Of a stretch of 32,366 nucleotides of DNA, positions 15,915 to 23,482 are shown piece after piece (the first letter of the stretch is position 1; each line of letters starts with the position of its first letter). Where the stretch lies: NCBI GenBank assembly GCA_964638245.1, contig CAZWZG010000015.1, forward strand, positions 1 to 32,366, written 5' to 3'. This DNA is from CAZWZG01 sp964638245. GTDB lineage: Bacteria; Pseudomonadota; Alphaproteobacteria; Rhodobacterales; Rhodobacteraceae. Below the pieces are notes generated by a model. That model searched no databases. It had not been told where the DNA came from and saw only the letters and a list, made by a program, of their open reading frames with translations. The translations under genes were made by a program, and so were the position numbers.

Positions 15915-15980
15915 GGCATACCTCCCTGCGGCAGTGCAGAGAAGCTTATGCTGCGCCGCGCAAAATGGGAAGATCAAAAG

Positions 15981-16065
15981 AAAAAAGCGGATGCGCCGTG
16001 GCGCACCCGCTCTTTACACGGCCCAACCCGGGAGGAGGTTGGGCTCAAGCACCGATTACAATCGG
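15981..16065 (-). terminator. Tandem hairpins and rho-independent terminator after phaP
   Basis: Read on the minus strand after the phaP stop there are three hairpins: CCGATT/AATCGG (16052-16065), GCCCAACC/GGTTGGGC (16021-16044) and an 11-bp stem GCGGGTGCGCC/GGCGCATCCGC (15987-16010, one G-U pair). The last is followed by TTTTTT (15986-15981). It is a textbook intrinsic terminator that separates phaP from phaR and would let phasin mRNA be made in excess. Confidence 0.88.
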
Positions 16066-16068
16066 GAT

Positions 16069-16506
16069 TTACTTGGCCGTAGCGGCTTTCTTGACTTCAG
16101 CAGTCGCTTTTTTGACAGCGGCAGTCGTCTCTTCAGACATGTCCTTGCCAGCAGCCATCATCAGCTCAACCGTTTCCATCTGAACTTTTTTCGCGATCTC
16201 AGCGAAAGCAGCCATGGATTCTGTCGACATTTCAGCTTGAGCCGATGCGAAGTCGGTCATTGCTTTGCCGTAGTCCGTCACGTCTTCTTTGACGTTGGTT
16301 ACAACGCCAACTTTGGACAGCGTGTCTTTGGTCCACTTCGACGAAACTTCCGTCGACTTTTCAGCGGCGTCCAGAACGACTTTCGACATTTTGTCTGCGA
16401 AAGTGGCCTGGGTTTTGAAAGCGTCCTGATAAGCAGACAGGTCAACAGGGAATGCGCCCATCATGTCTTTGAAGGCTTTGGTGTAGTCTTGCGATTTAGC
16501 AGCCAT
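16069..16506 (-). CDS. phaP: Phasin, PHA granule-associated protein
   Basis: Phasins coat intracellular polyhydroxyalkanoate granules, limit their coalescence and influence their number and size. This is a 145-aa amphipathic, helix-only protein lacking Cys. The phasin_2-type core spans about 10-110, with AFKTQATFADKMSKVVLDAA and YGKAMTDFASAQAEMSTESM as heptad-like amphipathic helices. The C-terminus is Ala/Lys-rich (AAVKKATAEVKKAATAK), as is common in this group. It has its own strong promoter, an AAAGGAG ribosome-binding site and a strong terminator, consistent with a highly expressed monocistronic gene repressed by PhaR. Upstream is phaC, downstream phaR. Confidence 0.93.
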   Translation of the reverse strand: MAAKSQDYTKAFKDMMGAFPVDLSAYQDAFKTQATFADKMSKVVLDAAEKSTEVSSKWTKDTLSKVGVVTNVKEDVTDYGKAMTDFASAQAEMSTESMAAFAEIAKKVQMETVELMMAAGKDMSEETTAAVKKATAEVKKAATAK

Positions 16507-16550
16507 TGATCTGCTCCTTTTTCAAATTCATTTGCTTCGGGATGATCCCT

Positions 16551-16614
16551 TTGCACATGCAGAGATATACATGCCGCAGCGCAGCATTTCAAGAGGTAAT
16601 GCTGCGCTGCGGCA
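16551..16614 (-). promoter_or_regulatory. phaP promoter with overlapping candidate PhaR operators
   Basis: On the minus strand, TTGAAA (16592-16587), a 17-nt spacer and TATATC (16569-16564) form a good sigma-70 promoter. A perfect 17-bp inverted repeat (16572-16588 and 16598-16614, 9-nt loop) places one arm in the spacer and the other upstream, so the -35 box lies between them. A TTGC-N4-GCAG element (plus strand 16551-16562) covers the expected start site. Known PhaR operators in Paracoccus/Rhodobacter are TGC/GCA dyads (from memory). PhaR binding is inferred. Confidence 0.75.
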
Positions 16615-16633
16615 AAAATAGAATTGTGGAAAA

Positions 16634-18427
16634 TCAGTGCTTTGGCTGTTCCAACACGTAAGTTCCTGGCGCAGGCCCTAGAACTTTGTGCTTTGGACCG
16701 CCCGGTGCGCGGGCATTGACCTGCTTGCCCGAGCGCCCTTTGAGCCACTCTGCCCAGCGCGGCCACCAGGAGCCTTCATTGAACGTCGCCTGCGCCCGCC
16801 ATTCCTCCGGCGTCTCGACCCAATCGTCATTCGTGTAGTGGCCGTATTTGTTTTTGGACGGTGGGTTCACGATGCCTGCGATATGGCCCGACTGGGACAG
16901 GATGAATGTCTTGGAGCGGCTCTTCATCTGACGAATGCCGGCATAGCTGGCGTCCCAAGCCGCAATGTGATCGGTCTCGCACGCGATCGCGCAAACGGGT
17001 ACGCGCACATCCGCCAGCGAAAGCGTTTCGCCTAGAAGCGGCAATCCACCATCAGCAAACCGGTTGCCCTGACAAAGACCGCGCAAATACTCGATCGCCA
17101 TGGAGGCCGGCAAGTTCGTCCCGTCGCTGTTCCAGTACAAAAGATCAAACGCCGGGGGCGCTTCGCCCATCATGTAATTGCGGATCGCAGGGCCATAGAT
17201 CAGGTCGTTCGAACGCAGATAGCTGAACGTGCGCGACATGAAGAACGTGTCCAGTATCCCGGTTTCGTTCACCTCTGCTTCGATCCCGTCGACAAAGTCG
17301 TCGTCTAGGAACACCGACATTTCGCCCTGGTCCGAGAAATCGGTAAGCGTCGTAAAGAAGGTGGCCGAGTTGATCGATTTGTCACCACGCTTGTGCATCA
17401 GCGCCAGCGTCAGGCTCAGCGTCGTGCCCGCGATGCAATAGCCAACTGCATTCACCTTGGGCTGCTTTGTGATCTCCTTCACCTGTTCGATCGCGGTCAG
17501 GTAGCCTTCTTCGATATAGTCGCCCAGTGACGTATCCCGGTAGCTCGGGTCCGGGTTTTTCCAGCTGACGACAAATACCGTGAACCCCTGATCGACCACC
17601 CATTTGATCAGGCTGTTCTTTTCTTTCATGTCCAGGATGTAGAACTTGTTGATCCATGGCGGAAAGACCAGCAGCGGGATCGCGTGGACCTTTTCGGTCT
17701 TGGGCGTGTACTGGATCAGCTCGAACAAGCGGTTGCGATAAACGACCGAGCCCTCGGTTGTTCCCAGGTCCTGACCGACGCGAAACGCATCCTTGTCGGC
17801 CAGGGACACCACGACTTCACCGTCGTGCTTTTCGATATCGCGCACGAGGTTCTCAAGCCCGTCGACAAGGCTTTGCCCGTCAGTTTCAACAGCGCGCTCC
17901 AGCGCATCTGGGTTTGTGGCAAGGAAGTTCGTGGGCGCGAACATATCCACGATCTGACGCGAGAAGTATTCCAGCTTCTTGCGATCGCGATCCGATAGAT
18001 GGTCCAGATCCTTCACCGCTTCCGTGACGGCCTCGGCCCCCAAAAGGTACTGCTGCTTCACATAGTTGAAGAACGGATGCGTGTCCCAGAGCGGATTAGA
18101 GAATCGCCGGTCCCCTTCCACGAGGTTTTCCGCGGGCTCCAGCTTGCCTTTTGCCAGATTGTTCTGCGCTGCAACATAGTGCTGGAGCGCCTTGCCCCAG
18201 TACGCAACCTGGTTCTCCACGATCTTCGCGGGGTTCTCCATCATCTCGGCGACATAGGCCGCTGCTGCTTTCTGAAACAAGTCCTGACTCGGGCCTTGCA
18301 AGCTGTTTCGAATGGATTTCTTCTTGCCCGCAGCCTCTACCAGCCGCGTCGACAATTCCTCCATTCGCGCAATATTGGCGCTCAGTTTTTCGGCATCACC
18401 AGAAATTTTCGGTTCTTTAGTTGTCAT
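16634..18427 (-). CDS. phaC: Class I polyhydroxyalkanoate synthase PhaC
   Basis: Polymerises (R)-3-hydroxyacyl-CoA into polyhydroxyalkanoate on the granule surface. The 597-aa length is normal for class I. The N-terminal domain (1-210) is followed by the alpha/beta-hydrolase catalytic domain. The lipase-like box is GYCIAG with the nucleophile Cys331; Asp486 (ACETDHIAAW) and His515 (SQSGHIAG) complete the triad, at a spacing close to the Cupriavidus enzyme (319/480/508). PPWINKFYILD and SWKNPD are further family signatures. ATG 18427 lies just downstream of a TTGC-N4-GCAG site and has only a weak AT-rich ribosome-binding region. It is divergent from phaZ and upstream of phaP and phaR. Confidence 0.97.
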   Translation of the reverse strand: MTTKEPKISGDAEKLSANIARMEELSTRLVEAAGKKKSIRNSLQGPSQDLFQKAAAAYVAEMMENPAKIVENQVAYWGKALQHYVAAQNNLAKGKLEPAENLVEGDRRFSNPLWDTHPFFNYVKQQYLLGAEAVTEAVKDLDHLSDRDRKKLEYFSRQIVDMFAPTNFLATNPDALERAVETDGQSLVDGLENLVRDIEKHDGEVVVSLADKDAFRVGQDLGTTEGSVVYRNRLFELIQYTPKTEKVHAIPLLVFPPWINKFYILDMKEKNSLIKWVVDQGFTVFVVSWKNPDPSYRDTSLGDYIEEGYLTAIEQVKEITKQPKVNAVGYCIAGTTLSLTLALMHKRGDKSINSATFFTTLTDFSDQGEMSVFLDDDFVDGIEAEVNETGILDTFFMSRTFSYLRSNDLIYGPAIRNYMMGEAPPAFDLLYWNSDGTNLPASMAIEYLRGLCQGNRFADGGLPLLGETLSLADVRVPVCAIACETDHIAAWDASYAGIRQMKSRSKTFILSQSGHIAGIVNPPSKNKYGHYTNDDWVETPEEWRAQATFNEGSWWPRWAEWLKGRSGKQVNARAPGGPKHKVLGPAPGTYVLEQPKH

Positions 18428-18549
18428 AGTTTATTATTCGCCGTAGTTTGCAATCGCAGCATTGACCGATGACCTAATCGTAACAGGCAGCGGTGTGGGG
18501 GGCAAAGCGGCGTTTGTTCATACCCGGTATGTGCCGGACGGAGGCCCCG
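18428..18549. promoter_or_regulatory. Divergent phaC/phaZ control region
   Basis: This 122-bp spacer must contain promoters for both genes. TTGC-AATC-GCAG (18448-18459) matches the TTGC-N4-GCAG site at the phaP start and is a candidate PhaR operator. A near-perfect palindrome, CATACC-C-GGTATG (18519-18531), lies closer to phaZ. TTGACC (18462-18467) could be a -35 for phaZ, but no good -10 follows at 16-18 nt. GGAGG (18540-18544) is the phaZ ribosome-binding site. Confidence 0.55.
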
Positions 18550-19809
18550 ATGCGTCAGCTCATGACCTATGACCTGATCGAAACGATGCGCAACACCAAT
18601 CAGTGGTTGGGCGCAACGGCGCTTGCGGTGGGGTCCTACCCGGTCACGGGCATGGTGCCGAACCCCTATTTCCAGATGCTTGCGGCATGGGGCGAAGTGA
18701 CCGAGCGGACGTTTTCGCGCATGGTCGCCCGCCCTGACTGGGGCATCGACTCGATCCCGGCTGAGGATGGGCGCGACCATGTCGTCGCCATCGAAAAAGA
18801 GGTCGGGCGTCCTTTTGGCGACCTGATCCACTTCAAGGTCATCGGCCGTCCCGAAAAGCCGCGCACGGTCATGCTTGTGGCGCCGATGTCAGGCCACTAC
18901 GCGACGCTGTTGCGCTCGACCGTGGCCAGCCTTCTGCCGGATTCCGAGGTCTACGTCACCGATTGGCACAATGCCCGCGACATTCCGGTGTCCATGGGCA
19001 AGTTCGACATCGAGGACTACACCGAGTACCTCGTTGATTTCATGGATCATTTGGGGCCAGACATCCACGTGATCGCCGTGTGCCAGCCAGCCCCGCTGGC
19101 CCTGGCCGCCACCGCCTATCTCGCAGAAAAGAACCCCAAGGCGCAGCCTGCGACGCTGACCCTGATCGGGGGGCCGATCGATCCGGATGCTGCTGCCACG
19201 GACGTCACTGACTTCGGGCGCCGCGTGACCATGGGCCAGTTGGAAGAGCTTGTGATCCAGCGCGTCGGATTCAAATACGCTGGCGTCGGTCGCATGGTCT
19301 ATCCCGGCCTGTTGCAACTGGCATCATTCATGTCGATGAACGCCGAAACCCACAGCCGCGCCTTCGTCGATCAGATCATCCGCGTGTCCAAAGGTGAGTC
19401 CGGCGACCACGACAAGCACAACCGGTTTTACGACGAGTACCTCGCCGTCATGGACATGACCGCCGAGTTCTACCTGTCCACGGTCGAGCGCATCTTCAAG
19501 AACCGCGAAATTGCGGAGAATGAATTCGTAGTGGCGGGGCATAAGGTCGACATCGGCAAGATCACCAATGTCGCGGTCAAAGTCGTCGAAGGTGAGCGGG
19601 ACGATATCTCGGCCCCAGGTCAGTGCCTTGCGGCGCTGGATTTGCTGACTGGGCTACCAGACTCCAAAAAGGCCGCGCATCTGGAACCGGGCGCTGGCCA
19701 CTACGGCATCTTTGCAGGCAAAAGCTGGCGCAACAACATTCGCCCGCTTGTTCTTGATTTCATTGATCAAAACAGCGCCAAACCCACCAAAGCCAAGAAG
19801 TCTGCCTAA
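18550..19809 (+). CDS. phaZ: Intracellular polyhydroxybutyrate depolymerase PhaZ
   Basis: Mobilises stored polyhydroxybutyrate into hydroxybutyrate units. The 419-aa protein matches the intracellular PhaZ family: it begins MRQLMTYDLIETMRNTNQWL, has DWHNARDIPVSMGKFDIEDY (about 138-157), and the active-site region HVIAVCQPAPLALAATAYL with the probable nucleophile Cys178, as in Cupriavidus PhaZ1, where a Cys replaces Ser. The C-terminal histidine region is HLEPGAGHYGIFAGKSWRN. ATG 18550 is chosen because GGAGG lies 5 nt upstream and the conserved N-terminus starts there; a longer frame to 18493 adds unconserved residues. It is divergent from phaC and overlaps the downstream convergent hydrolase gene by 4 nt. 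Confidence 0.95.
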   Translation: MRQLMTYDLIETMRNTNQWLGATALAVGSYPVTGMVPNPYFQMLAAWGEVTERTFSRMVARPDWGIDSIPAEDGRDHVVAIEKEVGRPFGDLIHFKVIGRPEKPRTVMLVAPMSGHYATLLRSTVASLLPDSEVYVTDWHNARDIPVSMGKFDIEDYTEYLVDFMDHLGPDIHVIAVCQPAPLALAATAYLAEKNPKAQPATLTLIGGPIDPDAAATDVTDFGRRVTMGQLEELVIQRVGFKYAGVGRMVYPGLLQLASFMSMNAETHSRAFVDQIIRVSKGESGDHDKHNRFYDEYLAVMDMTAEFYLSTVERIFKNREIAENEFVVAGHKVDIGKITNVAVKVVEGERDDISAPGQCLAALDLLTGLPDSKKAAHLEPGAGHYGIFAGKSWRNNIRPLVLDFIDQNSAKPTKAKKSA

Positions 19810-20528
19810 AGCAGCAGAAGCGCGCCTTTGAGCCACCGCTCAAGCGACGCATTCACTGCATCGGGGGCTTCAAGCATCGGGAAATGCCCGGCCTCGTCGA
19901 TGACTTCCAGTTCGGCATCCGGGATCAACTCGGCCATGAATTCCTGACGGCGCAACGGGCTCCATGAATCATGGCGACCCGCAATGATCTTGGTCGGCAT
20001 CCGGAACTCGCGTAATGAGCGCTGACGATCCTTGCGCCGCATCAAAGCCCGTGATTGACGCTCGAAAACGCCAGCCCCCAGCGCTTCAGCCATGGCGCGC
20101 ATCTCATTCTGAACACGCAATTTTCCGTGGCCGGGCGCAAGGCTTCCGCTTGGAATCTCTTCAAGCACGGCGTCGGCCACACGACCGCCCTTGGCCGCAA
20201 CGATCCGCGCTTCCCGCGCGCTCGCTTCGCTTGGCGCTTCTTTCAAAGGATGCGTTCCCATCAGGGCCAACCGATCCACACGCTCAGGCGCGTCCGCGGC
20301 GATCGCCATTGCCACAACCCCGCCCAGACCATGGCCAATTAGCGCAAAGCTCGGGGGCGCATGGGCCAGAACGGCCTCGGCCATGTCTTCGATCGTCTCG
20401 CCGTGTATCGGCAAGGCCACCTGCACGGCCCGCTCTGCGGAAATCGACGCAACAAGACCTGCGACGACACGTGCGTCGCACATGAAACCGGGAATAATCA
20501 GGACCGGCATTGGCGCTTGGCCTGCCAT
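19806..20528 (-). CDS. Alpha/beta hydrolase fold protein lacking the nucleophilic serine
   Basis: A 240-aa alpha/beta hydrolase-fold protein. The oxyanion-hole region LIIPGFMCDARV (9-20), the nucleophile elbow, the acid turn AGRHDSWSP and the histidine turn EAGHFPMLEAPDAV are all clear. At the elbow, however, the sequence is IGHGLGG (64-70): Gly67 (codon GGT) replaces the usual Ser of GHSLGG, a change that one base (AGT to GGT) would explain. The protein may be non-catalytic, use another residue, or carry a sequence error. An AAGGGGG ribosome-binding site precedes ATG 20528. It converges on phaZ with a 4-nt overlap. A link to PHA metabolism is possible from position only. Confidence 0.85.
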   Translation of the reverse strand: MAGQAPMPVLIIPGFMCDARVVAGLVASISAERAVQVALPIHGETIEDMAEAVLAHAPPSFALIGHGLGGVVAMAIAADAPERVDRLALMGTHPLKEAPSEASAREARIVAAKGGRVADAVLEEIPSGSLAPGHGKLRVQNEMRAMAEALGAGVFERQSRALMRRKDRQRSLREFRMPTKIIAGRHDSWSPLRRQEFMAELIPDAELEVIDEAGHFPMLEAPDAVNASLERWLKGALLLL

Positions 20529-20577
20529 TATCGTGCCCCCTTAACTGCTCTGCTACAGGGGTAAGCCGCCTCTGCGA

Positions 20578-21213
20578 TTAGGGCAAGTCCAACCCTCGAA
20601 AGGGCGGAAAATCGGCGTAAAACGCTTGGCGCTGGATCAACGGCAACTCCGGTTCTTTGCCTGCGCGCAGCAATACCGAGTTGCACCCGATCCAGCCTCT
20701 GATCTCGCGCTTGGGCACTTCCAGCCAATGCAGGTTGAACGCGCAGAGTTTAGGAAAAAATCGCATCTCCGAATAGTCCAGATGATCATGGATCCACCAC
20801 GCCAGATCGTGCCAATGGCGCCCTTGCGCATAGCGATCAGCGAACCACGGGATAACAATAGTGGCCGCCGCGCCCATATGCCCATTAGCATCCCGGCGGT
20901 CCCAAATATGCCCCGCGCGGTCGGACTCACTGGACGCACAGTTCAGCGCATGCTTGTTGCCAAAGTCATTGAGATCCCAGGAGCGTAACCCCGAACGCAC
21001 GGCGATCCTGCCAAAGGTTTCGGTCAACGGCTCCAGCAAGGTCTCACAAAGCCCCCTGCCCGCGGCGATTGCCAAATCCGGATCGTCTGGCACGTTATAA
21101 ATCCCGTGCACGGCCCCGATTTCAGAAAACAGAAAGTCGCGCATGAAGAAGTTCTTGGACAAGCGTACGCGCCCGAAATCTTCATAGCCCCGCATGGATT
21201 TGGGCGGACGCAT
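20578..21213 (-). CDS. Conserved hypothetical protein, possible peptidase M15A-like fold
   Basis: A 211-aa protein without signal peptide or membrane segment. The N-terminal half (LSKNFFMRDFLFSEIGAVHG then IYNVPDDPDLAIAAGRGLCE and LLEPLTETFGRIAVRSGLRS) follows the pattern of zinc D-Ala-D-Ala carboxypeptidases of the M15A type, which begin with an LSxNF.L.E..S motif and reach a SGYRS turn before the zinc ligands. After that turn the usual SxHxxGxAxD is altered: GHIWDRRD keeps a His and an Asp at changed spacing, and HWHDLAWWIHDHLDYSEM is rich in possible ligands. Peptidase activity is therefore uncertain. Its ATG overlaps the DUF3572 stop by 1 nt (TGATG), so the two are co-translated. Confidence 0.7.
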   Translation of the reverse strand: MRPPKSMRGYEDFGRVRLSKNFFMRDFLFSEIGAVHGIYNVPDDPDLAIAAGRGLCETLLEPLTETFGRIAVRSGLRSWDLNDFGNKHALNCASSESDRAGHIWDRRDANGHMGAAATIVIPWFADRYAQGRHWHDLAWWIHDHLDYSEMRFFPKLCAFNLHWLEVPKREIRGWIGCNSVLLRAGKEPELPLIQRQAFYADFPPFRGLDLP

Positions 21214-21491
21214 CAGGTCCAGTGCATTTCGCCGCCACCGGGCAAGGCCGCCCGCGCTTTCATGGGTTGATCATAGGGAATCTGGGCAGCGTCGCAGAAC
21301 CCTTGGACCCAAGCGTCATCCATCAAAATGAAATCAAGGACAGAGGCCAAAAACTCCGGCTCACCCGCCTGCCCGGCCACGTCGCGAGCGTTCATTCCGC
21401 TGGCCCCCAGGAACACCGACAACAGCCCGTCCTGCCCCGTCAACCAGGCCAAAGCCTTGGCGGCCAACGTCTCGGCGGCTTCTTGCTGCAT
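21213..21491 (-). CDS. DUF3572 domain protein
   Basis: Small cytoplasmic protein of 92 aa matching the alphaproteobacterial DUF3572 family: AETLAAKALAWLTGQDGLLS, LGASGMNARDVAGQAGEPEF and SVLDFILMDDAWVQGFCDAA run in order along nearly its whole length. The family has no known function. It is divergent from the PleD-like gene (96-nt gap), an arrangement that often recurs in alphaproteobacteria where DUF3572 neighbours pleD-type regulators (from memory, not checked). It is translationally coupled to the M15-like gene through TGATG. Confidence 0.88.
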   Translation of the reverse strand: MQQEAAETLAAKALAWLTGQDGLLSVFLGASGMNARDVAGQAGEPEFLASVLDFILMDDAWVQGFCDAAQIPYDQPMKARAALPGGGEMHWT

Positions 21492-21587
21492 GGGTTAAAA
21501 CTCTCTGTTGGCAGTAATCCAATGTTAACACTTGTGGCAAAAAGATGAACTCGCAGGACGCATTTTATAACGAATTGACGAGATCCC

Positions 21588-22979
21588 ATGGCCGGTCGCA
21601 TTCTTATCGCGGATGAAATACCGACGAACCGTATTGTAATGCGGGTCAAGCTCTCGTCGGCCCACTATGACGTTCTTCAGGTCGCACTTGCAATGGATTT
21701 GATCCCGGTTGCGCGAGAGCAAAAGCCTGATGTTATCCTCCTAGATGATGCGATGGGGAACGGCTCTGGGATCAAGCTGTGCCGGGCCCTGAAATCCGAC
21801 AAGGTGACGGGCACCATTCCGATCATCCTGATCACGGAACGCAGTGAACCCGCATTGCGGATCGCCGCACTGGATGCAGGCGCTGACGAAGTCCTCGTCA
21901 AACCAGTCAATGATCTGGCCCTACTCGCCCGCGTTCGCGCGATCCTGCGCGCGCGCGAAAGCGCCGAAGAACTTCAGCGCCGACGCCGCATCGCGGGTAA
22001 CTTTGGCTTTTCCGAAGCACAGGACGGGTTTCAAAGATCTGCGCGGATTGCCTTTGTGGCGCCACCCGAAACGGGCGCGGCCTGGCTGGAAGAGCTCAAG
22101 GGCGTGATCCGGGACAAGATGTTTGTTCTGACCGAGGCAGAGGCGATCGACCTTGCCTCTTCCACAACGCCGCCCGACGTCTTCGTGCTGGCCCCACGCA
22201 TTCACGCAGATGCCCAGACCATCCTTGCCAACTTGCGGGCGCGTGCGGGTACACGCCATTCTGCCATTCTGGTCGTTTATCCGGCCCACGGAGAGCATTT
22301 GGGTGCAACCGCGCTCGACATGGGCGCCAACGATCTTTTGCTCGAAGGGTTTGATTCCGCGGAACTGGCGATCCGCATTCGCACGCAACTCAAACGCAAA
22401 CTGCACGAAGATAACCTGCGTTCGGCGGTGGATGATGGGTTGCGTATGGCCACGACTGATCCGCTGACGGGGCTTTACAATCGGCGCTACGCCATGGCGC
22501 GGCTGGCCGATATCGATAACGACGCGTATCTCTCGGATCGGTCTTTCGCGCTGATCCTCGCTGATCTCGATCACTTCAAGACGGTGAACGACACCTACGG
22601 ACACCCGGCAGGCGATGCCGTTCTGGTCGAGGTGGCCAAGCGCTTGCGCGACAACCTGCGCGGCGCGGATCTGGTCTCTCGCTTTGGCGGCGAAGAGTTT
22701 CTGATGGTGCTACCGGAGACCGGGCTTGAGCGGGCCGCGACCTTGGCGCGTCGCCTTTGCCGGCTGATTTCGGCCAAGCCGTTCGTTTTGCCGGGCCGAA
22801 AGGTGCAGCGTATCGGTGTGACCATGAGCATCGGCGTCGCCATCGGCGGACCTGAACGGGCCGGACGCAATGCTGTACGGGAACCATTGGATGCATTGAT
22901 CGCGCGTGCGGATGAAGCGCTTTACGGCGCCAAATCCGACGGGCGCAATCAGGTCATCGTCGCGGCTGACGCGGCTTAG
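21588..22979 (+). CDS. PleD-like response regulator: REC, degenerate REC, GGDEF diguanylate cyclase
   Basis: Makes the second messenger cyclic di-GMP from GTP, with output gated by phosphorylation. Domain order over 463 aa: receiver 1 (about 3-122) with phosphoacceptor Asp53 in VILLDDAMGNGSG, Thr83 and Lys105 (VLVKPVND); a receiver-like second domain (about 150-268) lacking the phosphorylatable Asp (VFVLAPRIH); and a GGDEF domain (about 285-460) with active site GGEEF (367-371). An inhibitory I-site, RGAD (358-361), sits exactly five residues before it, so product feedback inhibition is expected. This is the Caulobacter PleD architecture. Its 3' end overlaps the convergent CnrX-like gene by 4 nt. 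Confidence 0.94.
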   Translation: MAGRILIADEIPTNRIVMRVKLSSAHYDVLQVALAMDLIPVAREQKPDVILLDDAMGNGSGIKLCRALKSDKVTGTIPIILITERSEPALRIAALDAGADEVLVKPVNDLALLARVRAILRARESAEELQRRRRIAGNFGFSEAQDGFQRSARIAFVAPPETGAAWLEELKGVIRDKMFVLTEAEAIDLASSTTPPDVFVLAPRIHADAQTILANLRARAGTRHSAILVVYPAHGEHLGATALDMGANDLLLEGFDSAELAIRIRTQLKRKLHEDNLRSAVDDGLRMATTDPLTGLYNRRYAMARLADIDNDAYLSDRSFALILADLDHFKTVNDTYGHPAGDAVLVEVAKRLRDNLRGADLVSRFGGEEFLMVLPETGLERAATLARRLCRLISAKPFVLPGRKVQRIGVTMSIGVAIGGPERAGRNAVREPLDALIARADEALYGAKSDGRNQVIVAADAA

Positions 22980-23482
22980 TCGCGCGGCTTTCCACGCCCC
23001 GGCCCACGACGCAATTGCTGGGCCAGACGTTCGGCATAGGCCACACGCTCTTCCTGCGTCATCGCTTCCAAACGGTTCAGCAGCGCCCGTTCCCCCATCG
23101 TCTGGCGCATAGCGGCAGCGTCTCGTTGTGCGTTCAGCAAGGCTTCGACCTCTGCGCGGTCAAACGTCTCCGCCTGAAGAGCGGCAAACAACGCTTCAGC
23201 GCGGGCTTGAGTGTCGCGCCGGATCTCGCGGAATCCGCCCCGCTCCTTGATGACATCGCGGGCCAGCGCGCGCCGATCTTCCGCCTCAAGCGCGCGCACG
23301 AAGGGCGCAGCGCCGACATCGCCAGCGATGCGGTCAGGATTACGGGGGCCTTTGGACGACGTTGCGGCCCCTATCACGATGCCGATCACCGCCAGATTGG
23401 CGGCCAGCGACAGGACCAGAACCACGCGCAGCCAAATCGGCGTTGCGCGCTTGGCGGCACTTGGTGGCGTTGGATCAGCCAT
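22976..23482 (-). CDS. CnrX/Spy-like periplasmic heavy-metal sensor-type protein
   Basis: A 168-aa membrane-anchored protein: short cytoplasmic leader, one N-terminal helix WLRVVLVLSLAANLAVIGIV (about 17-36), then a charged, helical periplasmic domain with the Spy/CpxP/CnrX-like pattern (RALARDVIKERGGFREI, QARAEALFAALQAETFDRAEVEALL, MTQEERVAYAERL). Such proteins sense metals or envelope stress and, in Cnr-type systems, control an ECF sigma factor through a membrane anti-sigma. Here its gene overlaps the small membrane protein by 8 nt, and that in turn overlaps the ECF sigma gene, which fits a three-part signalling module. No His/Met-rich metal-binding cluster is obvious, so the signal is unknown. 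ATG 23482 is chosen because the frame upstream lies in the preceding gene. Confidence 0.82.
   Translation of the reverse strand: MADPTPPSAAKRATPIWLRVVLVLSLAANLAVIGIVIGAATSSKGPRNPDRIAGDVGAAPFVRALEAEDRRALARDVIKERGGFREIRRDTQARAEALFAALQAETFDRAEVEALLNAQRDAAAMRQTMGERALLNRLEAMTQEERVAYAERLAQQLRRGPGRGKPRD

Noticed and set aside
16572..16614. 17-bp dyad as a phaC terminator
   Set aside because: No U-run follows on the minus strand, and the dyad overlaps a well-formed phaP promoter, so an operator role is preferred.
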